Below, in pieces: positions 6,762-13,209 of a DNA stretch of 13,209 nt. The stretch's first letter is position 1. Every line of letters begins with the position of its first letter. Under the pieces are notes generated by a model that saw only the letters and a program-made list of their open reading frames with translations, was not told where the DNA came from and did no database searches. The stretch is taken from the NCBI GenBank assembly GCA_046756245.1, contig JBHHVZ010000077.1:1-13209 (forward strand), in the 5' to 3' direction. The position numbers and the translations under genes are program-made. The stretch is from G021776435 sp046756245 (lineage in GTDB: Bacteria; Pseudomonadota; Alphaproteobacteria; Caulobacterales; Parvularculaceae).

Positions 6762-7090
6762 AGCATTCTCCATCACCAGTGAATGTCCTTCGCCCCAGCA
6801 TGGTTCAATATGGTGGACATCGGGTCTGCGCGCAATCATGCCGCCCGGCGCGGATACGTTGAATGGCGGCGCGCGGCGCGTCTGACCGAACGGCCAGGCG
6901 GGGGCTCGCGGCCGCCAGATGATTCTGGCGGCGCGCGGCGCGAAAACCGCGGAACGCGCCTTTGCTCGCGGCGGCCGTTCCAGATTATCAAATTTCCGTG
7001 ATCGAATGCAATTTCCGGTAAAGCCGCAAGGGGCCGCACAATCTGCAACAGGGCTTCAGGTCGGCGCTTTGGCGGCGGCGGCTGATCGAC
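6762..7090. other. 329-bp intergenic region with a 9-bp perfect hairpin
   Basis: This is the upstream region of the DUF3313-like gene and the downstream region of the flagellin-like gene. It holds a possible promoter (6807-6835) and a perfect inverted repeat gccgccaga (6911-6919) / tctggcggc (6924-6932) with a four-base loop. The hairpin is not followed by a T-run on either strand. The octamer aatttccg occurs twice near 6992-7018. I see no gene here. Confidence 0.55.
6807..6835 (-). promoter_or_regulatory. Possible sigma70-type promoter of the DUF3313-like gene
   Basis: On the minus strand TTGCGC (6835-6830) and CATATT (6812-6807) are separated by 17 bases. Each box is a partial match. Transcription would start near 6800, about 40 bases before the chosen start codon at 6761, which supports that start over the longer frame beginning at 6839. 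Confidence 0.3.
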
Positions 7091-7750
7091 TCAGTCCTGC
7101 GCGCCGCGCATGCGGGCCATCAGGAACTGGGCGTCCCGGCAATATCCGTTGGCGGCGCGGTCGGCCTTTTTCAAGGCGGTATCGAGTTGTTCCAGCACCG
7201 TTGCGATTTCTTCGAAAGTCGCGAACGCGTCGCGCGGCGGCGACAGGTTGAGGCCGGATTCTGAAATGTCGAGGCGCGTCGGCGTAATCGAATATCTGGC
7301 TTTTCCGCCGAGCAGGACGTCCTGGTGACGCTGGTTCTTTCCGACGAGTATGTCAGCATGCTCGTCAAGCTTTTCAATCGCCGCGTTTATAGACAGGCGC
7401 AGCTCGTCATAGCTTTCGGCGAGCAGCGCGCGGCCGCCGGCGTCTTCGACCGATTGCGCGGAAAGCGCGACTTCACAGGCCTGTTCGAGAATGTCGCGGA
7501 TTTTGTCGATCGAAAAAAGTGTCGCTTCGATGACGCTCAACGCTTCGCGAACATGCGTGTCATCGGTTTTTGCCGATGTTTCGGGCACCGTGGCGGCGGT
7601 CCGCAAGGCGCGGTTGACGCCCGCGGACACGTCGACTTCGGGAAGCGGGCCGGCTTCTTCTTTGACGTTCTTACGTCCGAGCCATCCCTTTAGGGAGCTT
7701 CGTTTTTGTGTTTTCGCCTGTGAAGCGGGGCGATTCTGAGCAAACACCAC
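7091..7750 (-). CDS. Orphan protein with a flagellin-core-like helical domain
   Basis: 219 residues with no signal peptide, membrane segment or named domain that I can assign with certainty. The N-terminal 60 residues are basic, then Pro/Ala-rich, and probably disordered. Residues 68-210 are helical and follow the pattern seen in the central rod region of alphaproteobacterial flagellins: a helix with IDKIRDILEQACEVALSA (81-98), a second with ESYDELRLSINAAIEKL (112-128), a VLLGG turn (145-149), an ISESGLNLSPP segment (162-172), and a last helix with ATVLEQLDTALKKADRAA (183-200). The terminal D0-type regions needed for export and filament assembly are missing. The start is the GTG at 7750: it is the first start codon after an in-frame stop near 7795 and has GGAG nine bases upstream. 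It lies 105 bp downstream of the DUF58-type operon and could be read through from it. The function is unknown. Confidence 0.7.
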   Translation of the reverse strand: MVFAQNRPASQAKTQKRSSLKGWLGRKNVKEEAGPLPEVDVSAGVNRALRTAATVPETSAKTDDTHVREALSVIEATLFSIDKIRDILEQACEVALSAQSVEDAGGRALLAESYDELRLSINAAIEKLDEHADILVGKNQRHQDVLLGGKARYSITPTRLDISESGLNLSPPRDAFATFEEIATVLEQLDTALKKADRAANGYCRDAQFLMARMRGAQD

Positions 7751-7855
7751 GTCGTCATGCTCCGTGTTAGGATCTCGTTTAACGGCGGGAATTTAGCGCG
7801 GTCTTGCTTGAGGCGGCGTTAATCGGGATCGTAAATTTCGACTGACAGAGGAAAG

Positions 7856-9940
7856 TTATTGCGCGCGTTTGCCGAACCGGCCTTCCGCGAGCCACGCCGC
7901 CAGAAGCGCGCCCAGGATGAACGCAAGCCACAGGGCCGGCGGCGCGAGGGGGGCGTCGCGGACTGAGTCTATGCGGGAAACGTCGCGCGCAACGACGCCC
8001 GCCCAACCGGGGCCTGACCGGCTCGTCGCGCCCTCGCGGAGGCGGCGGATGGCCGGAAAGGCGATCTCGTTCGCGCCCCTGCGAATCGAAAACACATCGC
8101 CGCCGGTCGCCTCGGCGAGCGGGCGCAACTTGCGCGAATCCGAGACGACGTTTTCAAACTCGGGAGCGGCGGCGAGCCCCACAGCGCCGACAGCAAACAG
8201 GTCGCCGTCGCTGGCCCTGTAGAGCCCGCGCGGCGCGTTCTCGATGCGGGCGGCGAACCGGCCCGGCGCGATTTCGGAAAGCGCAGCCTCATAAGTTGCG
8301 CCCTCAGGACCGGAGATTCGCACCGGGCCGGGCGCGTCCGTCATCGAGCGTCTTTCGATAATCAGCGCGCCGCCGTCGCTGCGAAGGGCGAGCTGCTCTT
8401 CCTCGAGTTCGGGCTCTTTCATCAGCCAGTGCGCGATGCGGCGTAGCAGTTCGGCGTGCGGTCCGCCGCCGTCGAATCCCCGCGCCCACAGCCAGGCGTG
8501 ATCGGACAGAAGCATTCCGACCCGGCCCTCCAAGACATGATCGAGGACGAGCAGCGGCCGGCCGTCGGGCCCCGACATCAGCGTTTCGCCCGAACGTATC
8601 TCGGCGGGGATGAACCGAAGCCACCGTCCCCAGAAGCTTTCCTCAGGCAATCCGGCCGTAACGGGATGCTTGCGGCCGGCTTCGGTAATCTGTGGACGGA
8701 AGAGGCGTTCAATGGCGCCGCCACTCGGCGTGGCCGGCAGAATGAACGCCAGATTGCGCCGACGCGCGAGGCTCAGCATCCCGTTGAATTCCGGCCCCGA
8801 AGCGATCAAAACGGCGCCGCCGTTTTCCACGTAACGGGCGATGTTGTCGAAATGAAACGACGACAGAACGCCGCGATAGGTGTAGCGGTCGAATATAAGC
8901 AGATCGAACTCCGAAAGCTTTTCGATAAAGAGTTCGTCCTGGGGAAACGGAATAAGCGCGAGCTCCTGATTGGGCGTGCCGTCGTCCTTTTCAACCGGCC
9001 TGAGAATGGTGAAATGCACCAGGTCCACTGCGGGATCCGATTTCAACAGATTCCGCCAGACGCGTTCTCCGGGGTGCGGCTCGCCCGATATGAGAAGAAC
9101 GCGCATGCGGTCGCGCACCGCCGTTATGGGCAAGATCTTGAGATTGTTTCGTGTGGAAAGTTCTCCGGCTAACGGAACGACTTCGAGCTCGATAACGGTG
9201 CGCCCCGGGCGGTCGAGCGGCGCGCGGAACGATACATCGACGCCGACGGGAACGTTCTGGCTCAGCACTTCCTTGCCGTCGATGCGCAAGGTTACAGTCG
9301 CCTGCGCGTCGCCGGCGAGAGCCGCGCCGTCGCGCCCGAGATCGTCGACGCGAAATGCGATACGCGCGGGCTCCTTGACGATGCCGTAGCGCGGCGCGTT
9401 CAACAGATTTATTTTCCGGTCAATTTCGCCTTCGCGCCCGGCCGAGAAGATGTGGACAGGCGCTTCGACGCGCAATGCGGCGAGTCCGTCCGCATCGCTG
9501 GTCTGGCCGTCGGTAACGATGAAAACGGCGCTCAGTCTCGCGCGCGGCGTATCCGCCAGCGCGCTCTTCAGCGCTTCGGCCAGGCGCGTCTCTTCTTCGC
9601 CGGCGACGTCGATGACGCGCACTTCGGTGTCGCCCAGCGACTTGAGTTGGGCCGTAAGGCGTGCGGCGGCGGCGTCTGTCGCTTCAAGCCGCCCGTCGAG
9701 CCTCTGGCTCGCCGACCTGTCGACAAGCACAAGGGCGACGTCTGAAAGCGGCGTGCGCTCGGCGATTCTGACAAGCGGGTTGGCGATAAGAGTCAGCAAG
9801 GCTGCGATGGCGGCCGTTCTGAAGACCCCGCCGCGCGGCGCTCTGACAAGACTGACGATTGCAACGAGCCCCGCGAGCGCGGCGGCGAGCGTCAACGCCC
9901 ACAAAGGAATGAACGGTTCAAACACGATTGCGCCGTTCAT
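7856..9940 (-). CDS. VWA and amidotransferase-like membrane protein of the DUF58/DUF4159 operon
   Basis: The 694-residue product begins with two membrane segments (about 11-31 and 42-57), followed by a von Willebrand factor A-like domain on the far side (about 67-170). Its metal-site motif is intact: Asp74, Ser76 and Ser78 in DRSAS, and Asp144 in IVTDG. A beta-rich linker follows, then a class I glutamine-amidotransferase-like fold (about 278-480), with VLLISGEPHP at its first strand and GGAVLIASGPE where an active enzyme would carry its nucleophile Cys, so it is probably non-catalytic. The protein ends with a membrane segment (about 668-686) and a basic tail. Its start overlaps the stop of the upstream gene as ATGA. 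In Rhizobium leguminosarum a homologous four-gene operon (RL3499-RL3502, moxR first) is, from memory, required for normal cell shape and envelope integrity; this gene matches its last member. It probably forms a membrane complex with its neighbours. Confidence 0.85.
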   Translation of the reverse strand: MNGAIVFEPFIPLWALTLAAALAGLVAIVSLVRAPRGGVFRTAAIAALLTLIANPLVRIAERTPLSDVALVLVDRSASQRLDGRLEATDAAAARLTAQLKSLGDTEVRVIDVAGEEETRLAEALKSALADTPRARLSAVFIVTDGQTSDADGLAALRVEAPVHIFSAGREGEIDRKINLLNAPRYGIVKEPARIAFRVDDLGRDGAALAGDAQATVTLRIDGKEVLSQNVPVGVDVSFRAPLDRPGRTVIELEVVPLAGELSTRNNLKILPITAVRDRMRVLLISGEPHPGERVWRNLLKSDPAVDLVHFTILRPVEKDDGTPNQELALIPFPQDELFIEKLSEFDLLIFDRYTYRGVLSSFHFDNIARYVENGGAVLIASGPEFNGMLSLARRRNLAFILPATPSGGAIERLFRPQITEAGRKHPVTAGLPEESFWGRWLRFIPAEIRSGETLMSGPDGRPLLVLDHVLEGRVGMLLSDHAWLWARGFDGGGPHAELLRRIAHWLMKEPELEEEQLALRSDGGALIIERRSMTDAPGPVRISGPEGATYEAALSEIAPGRFAARIENAPRGLYRASDGDLFAVGAVGLAAAPEFENVVSDSRKLRPLAEATGGDVFSIRRGANEIAFPAIRRLREGATSRSGPGWAGVVARDVSRIDSVRDAPLAPPALWLAFILGALLAAWLAEGRFGKRAQ

Positions 9941-12672
9941 CGTCCAAGCCTCTGGAGCAGAATGGGAGCGTGCACCTGATCGGATTTGTAATTTCCGGTG
10001 AAAGCCACCATCGCCATATTAATGCCTGCGCGATAGGCGTATTCGCGCGTGCGTTCGCCGCCCCGTCCCATGGGACGCAGAGGGCGGCCGAAATCGTCCG
10101 CCGCCCAGGCGCCGGCCCAATCGCGCCCGCCAATGATAAGCGGCGTCACGCCGTCATTTTCCCCGCCGGACCGCGCCGCGACCCAAACCGGGTTGACGCG
10201 CGTCCTCCCCTGCAGTTCGTCGAGCAGAAAGAACGAGCGCGTCAGCACATGGTCGCGCGGCAGCGGCGAAAGCGGCGGTATGTCGAGCTGGCTGAGGATT
10301 ATTCTGAGCGCGGCGGCCTCAGGCGTTTCAACGCCGGCAATGGCGCGCTCATCGTCGCGCGTATCGAAAATGATAAGCCCGCCGAAACGCATGAAATTCT
10401 CGACATTGGCCAGGCCGGCTTCAGAAAGGCCGGCCGCGCCCGGCGCTATCGGCCAGTATAATAGAGGGTATACGGATAGATCGTCGGTCTCGGGGTCGAC
10501 TGCGGCCGGCGGCGCTGGCTCAATCGTCGTGCGCCGGTATAGCTGGCGGCTCAATTCCGCGAGACCCGCCTCGGTAATGCGGTCGATTTCCGGATCGCCT
10601 GTCTCCACAAAAGCCAGACGAGTCTCGAGCGCTGCGTCGATCGCTTTCTGGTCGACCGGTCCGTCGAGCGGCTGCGCGCGCGCCTCGTTCAACGGCGCGA
10701 CGAAGACGAGCGCCAGCAAAGCGACGAAACCCGGCCGCAACCTGCCGCTGATGACAAGTGCGGCGAAGCCGTCGAGAACAAGCAGGGCGAGCGCAATCAT
10801 CAGGAAAACAGGACCCAGCCGCCTCGGCGGTTCGGCCGCATAGGCGACGGTTTTCGCGCCGGGAATAATCAACGGCGCAAGCGTCATGTCGTCAGCGACG
10901 GCGTTGATCGCGAGGGGCGCTTCGGGCGCGCCGTAAAAGCCTGGCGGCCTTTCCGCCGTCGGGCCTTCGGCGGCTTCCGCGACGGTGACGCCCGTGAGTT
11001 CGGCGCCGGGCTCGGTGAATCGCCCGAAGCCGTCCAGCATGCGCAGCGGCGCGTAGCGCGCGTCCGTCTCGTCCGGTCCGGCTTCAGGTCCCAAAGTTGA
11101 CAGAAAGACAAGCCGGCGCAGCATTTCGACAAAAAGCTCGGACAGGGGAAGGTCCGACCATCGCGGCGTCGCCGTCACGTGAAAGAGGACCAGCGCGCCG
11201 AGACCGCGCCGTTCGCCGGTGACGAGCGGCGTCCCGTCGACAAGGCTCGCCCACACGGCCCTGCTCGTCTCTCCGCCCGGCTGCGCCAGAACCTGCTGGC
11301 GCACCAGCACGTCTTCCGGCGCCTTCAGGCCGGCGAACGGACCCTCGGGCGCGAACGGACCAAGCGCCTGCGGCGTGTCCCAGGTCAGCGCGCCTCCGAG
11401 CGCCCGGCCGCCGCCGCGCAAGGGAACGGGCGACAACGGCGCGTCGCCGTCGCTGGCGGCGTCGGCGAGGTTGGGGCCCGCAAAGCGGACAAGCACGCCG
11501 CCGCGGTCAATCCAGGCCTCGAGCGCTTCGACGTCGCTGCGCCGCAGCCGGCCGACATCGTCGAGAATGACGACTGAAACATCGGAGGCGAGAAGCGTGT
11601 CGATCGTATCGATCAGAAATGATGCATAAGGCGAGAGCGCTTTACGGATGTAATGCGAGCCGCGCAGCAGCGCGTCGCCGCCTTCATCGCCGCCGGCGAT
11701 GAGCCCGATCAGCGCGCGCCGGTCGCGGGCGTCTGAAAGATACACCGCGCCGGCGGATGCGACATTCTCTATACGGACGGTCGCCAGCTCGTTGCGCAGC
11801 GCCAGCGGCAGATCCAGCCGCTGCGTTGCGCTTTGCGCGCCGGCCTCAAGCGCGACTGTGCTGCGCGCAAGCTCCCGCCCGTCCCGGGCCGTAGCGGCGA
11901 GTTCGCCTTCCCAGGCGCCGCCTTTGCGAAGACGCTCGATCCGAAACGCCGGACCGGTCTCATCTCCAGCGCCTGCGCGAAGGACGAGTTGCGGCGTCTG
12001 GCGATCGATAAAAACGGTAAGCGCGCCGCGTTCGGCCAGCGCATCGGCCAGTTCGGCGCTTCCGGGGCCGGCAAGCCCATCCGTCAGCCAGCGAATCTCG
12101 GGCTTTGCGTCTTCGCGAGAAAGCGCTGCGTCGAGCGCGGCCAGGGATTTGACGGCGCCTGTCCGGTCGGACGCAAGCGGCTGCGGCTTCAGCGCATCGG
12201 CGACGCGGCGCGCTTCGTCGCCGGTCATCGGAAGGATGTCGCCCGGAGCGGCTGCGGACGGTGCCGTCGTCAAGATAAAGACCGTGCGGCCGTCACGCGC
12301 CGCTTCGTCCGCCGCAAGCCGCATGGCCTCGCGACGCAGCCGCCAGCCCGGCGCCGCCGCCCAACTGTCGTCTGCGACGAGCACGATCGGCCCTGCGCCG
12401 GTCGCCGCCTCGGGTGCGTTGAGAACAGGTCCGGCGAGTCCGATAATGGCGCAGGCCGCGAGGAAGAGCCGCAACAATAGCAACTGCCACGGCGTGCGGT
12501 CCGGCGTTTCTTCCGGAGTCTTCAGCTTTCTCAAAATGAAAAAGGCCGGAAACCGCAGTCGGCGCGGCGACGGCGGGGTTACGCGCAGAACGAACCAGAT
12601 CGCCGGCAGCGCAGCGAGCGCAATGAGAATCAAAGGCGACGTGAAGGAAAGCGCGCCGAGCCCCGTCATCAT
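9937..12672 (-). CDS. BatA-like, DUF4159 domain membrane protein
   Basis: A 911-residue protein with, in order: a BatA-type N-terminal double membrane region (about 11-31 and 63-83) with the characteristic LRFPAFFILRKL between them; a degenerate VWA-like domain from about 95 (VLVADDSWA, in which the third metal-site Ser is Ala and no later TDG is seen); a GATase-like beta/alpha region around 330-520 (VSVVILDDVGRL, WIDRGGVLVRFAGP); two membrane segments around 625-670; and a C-terminal DUF4159 domain (about 685-911) with LLYWPIAPG and FMRFGGLIIFDTRDDE. It overlaps the genes on both sides by four bases, so the three are surely co-translated. The first of two adjacent ATG codons (12672, 12669) is used because it gives the ATGA overlap with the DUF58 stop. 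Relatives in other alphaproteobacteria have the same architecture and neighbours. Its biochemical activity is unknown; the role is probably envelope homeostasis. Confidence 0.9.
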   Translation of the reverse strand: MMTGLGALSFTSPLILIALAALPAIWFVLRVTPPSPRRLRFPAFFILRKLKTPEETPDRTPWQLLLLRLFLAACAIIGLAGPVLNAPEAATGAGPIVLVADDSWAAAPGWRLRREAMRLAADEAARDGRTVFILTTAPSAAAPGDILPMTGDEARRVADALKPQPLASDRTGAVKSLAALDAALSREDAKPEIRWLTDGLAGPGSAELADALAERGALTVFIDRQTPQLVLRAGAGDETGPAFRIERLRKGGAWEGELAATARDGRELARSTVALEAGAQSATQRLDLPLALRNELATVRIENVASAGAVYLSDARDRRALIGLIAGGDEGGDALLRGSHYIRKALSPYASFLIDTIDTLLASDVSVVILDDVGRLRRSDVEALEAWIDRGGVLVRFAGPNLADAASDGDAPLSPVPLRGGGRALGGALTWDTPQALGPFAPEGPFAGLKAPEDVLVRQQVLAQPGGETSRAVWASLVDGTPLVTGERRGLGALVLFHVTATPRWSDLPLSELFVEMLRRLVFLSTLGPEAGPDETDARYAPLRMLDGFGRFTEPGAELTGVTVAEAAEGPTAERPPGFYGAPEAPLAINAVADDMTLAPLIIPGAKTVAYAAEPPRRLGPVFLMIALALLVLDGFAALVISGRLRPGFVALLALVFVAPLNEARAQPLDGPVDQKAIDAALETRLAFVETGDPEIDRITEAGLAELSRQLYRRTTIEPAPPAAVDPETDDLSVYPLLYWPIAPGAAGLSEAGLANVENFMRFGGLIIFDTRDDERAIAGVETPEAAALRIILSQLDIPPLSPLPRDHVLTRSFFLLDELQGRTRVNPVWVAARSGGENDGVTPLIIGGRDWAGAWAADDFGRPLRPMGRGGERTREYAYRAGINMAMVAFTGNYKSDQVHAPILLQRLGR

Positions 12673-13209
12673 TGTTGCATCCGGTGTTCGCCGAGCGCGG
12701 CGTAAAGCGCCAGCAGCGCCGTTTGCGGCGGTCGGTCAGTCCGGTGGGAGACGAATGTCCAGCCGAGCCGCCGCGCCGCGTCGGACAGCGCGCTGCGATG
12801 CGCCTGAAACCGTGCGCGATAGCCGGCGGCGACAGAGCTCGCATCGCCGAACAGACGCCTGTCCGGTCCTTCCGTATCAAGAAACTCCGTACGCCCCTGA
12901 AACGGGAAGTCCTCTTCCGCCGGATCGACGAGTTGCGCCAGTACGCCGACGGCGCCGGCGCCGGCGTACTTTTCGAGCGCCGCTTTGATGGTGTCCATGT
13001 CGATGAAAAAATCGCTGAGAAACACCATGCGCGAGCCGGACGTCACATGCAGGGCCGGCGGCGCCGATGCGCGCGCGTCGAAACGATCGATCTCGAGCGC
13101 CTCGAGAAAGCGCGCCGGCGCGCTGCGGCCCTGAAAGAGGCGGCCCACGCCGCCGAGCACGCCCACCCTCACGCCGGCGTGGGCCAGAAGAATAGCAAGC
13201 GCGGGCGCC
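12669..13209 (-). CDS. DUF58 domain protein, C-terminal part (cut by window edge)
   Basis: The frame is open to the right edge, and its last 179 complete codons are seen, ending with a TGA that overlaps the next start. Features of the DUF58 family's VWA-like half are visible: hydrophobic ALAILLAHAGVRVGVL near the visible start, MVFLSDFFID (a strand ending in the metal-site Asp), the family's VGVLAQLVDPAEEDFPF stretch with its acidic pair, the YRARFQAHRSAL helix, and a tail with GWTFVSHRTDRPP. The N-terminal half, with the DUF58 signature and DxSxS site, lies outside the window. These proteins are usually encoded just after a MoxR AAA+ ATPase and are presumed to be its client or partner, comparable to the VWA partners of other MoxR ATPases. 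An internal GTG at 13172 is not the start. The protein probably acts at the cytoplasmic face of the inner membrane. Confidence 0.88.
   Translation of the reverse strand, partial: APALAILLAHAGVRVGVLGGVGRLFQGRSAPARFLEALEIDRFDARASAPPALHVTSGSRMVFLSDFFIDMDTIKAALEKYAGAGAVGVLAQLVDPAEEDFPFQGRTEFLDTEGPDRRLFGDASSVAAGYRARFQAHRSALSDAARRLGWTFVSHRTDRPPQTALLALYAALGEHRMQQ

Noticed and set aside
6762..6839. Longer form of the DUF3313-like protein starting at 6839 or 6773.
   Set aside because: The added residues would put a polar stretch with His and Cys before the signal peptide. GGAG sits at the right distance for 6761, and a possible promoter lies within the extension.
7761..7777. CtrA-like site (TTAA, then CTAAC) upstream of the flagellin-like gene on the minus strand.
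   Set aside because: The spacing is eight instead of seven bases and the second half-site is imperfect, so it does not meet the TTAA-N7-TTAAC pattern.
8456..9172. Plus-strand open frame of 238 codons opposite the VWA/amidotransferase-like gene.
   Set aside because: It is a shadow of a supported gene and shows no coherent domain or ribosome binding site.
11699..12988. Long open frame on the plus strand opposite the DUF4159 and DUF58 genes.
   Set aside because: Its product is almost wholly Ser, Arg and Ala, as expected for the antisense of a GC-rich gene. It crosses the overlap of two well-supported genes.

Overview
The window looks like chromosomal DNA of a GC-rich alphaproteobacterium. The evidence is the complete alphaproteobacterial order DUF58 - BatA/DUF4159 - VWA/amidotransferase-like membrane protein, and an intergenic repeat built on the AACCGGTT-centred hairpin that is common in Rhizobiales, Parvularculales and Caulobacterales genomes (recognised from memory). 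The genus cannot be fixed from this sequence. All genes except the left-edge fragment are on the minus strand.

Layout by coordinate. Positions 1-407 (+) hold the C-terminal end of a probable phosphoenolpyruvate carboxylase, tail-to-tail with thymidine kinase tdk (413-994, -). Next is diaminopimelate epimerase dapF (1109-1951, -). Then comes a compact three-gene operon, read from 5669 down to 2158: a small outer-membrane beta-barrel protein, a membrane-bound family 2 glycosyltransferase, and a polytopic membrane protein whose GTG start overlaps the glycosyltransferase stop. This looks like a small envelope or exopolysaccharide synthesis and export cassette and is the best candidate for an undescribed system here. 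The 498-bp gap upstream of it holds a dispersed repeat hairpin, a perfect 17-bp stem followed by a T-rich tract (terminator-like on the minus strand), and a short direct repeat. Then come a secreted DUF3313-like protein (6168-6761), a 329-bp gap, and an orphan protein that reads like the helical core of flagellin without its export and polymerisation ends (7091-7750).

The right-hand 5.4 kb (7856-13209, -) is an operon chained by ATGA overlaps: DUF58 (cut by the window edge), a 911-residue BatA/VWA-like/DUF4159 protein, and a 694-residue VWA/amidotransferase-like membrane protein. Related operons normally begin with a MoxR AAA+ ATPase, which would lie beyond the right edge, and they are tied to cell-envelope integrity. 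Much of the window (dapF for peptidoglycan precursor, the glycosyltransferase cassette, the DUF58 operon) therefore concerns the envelope, while tdk and the carboxylase are housekeeping metabolism. No tRNA, rRNA, CRISPR array, insertion sequence or phage gene was seen.
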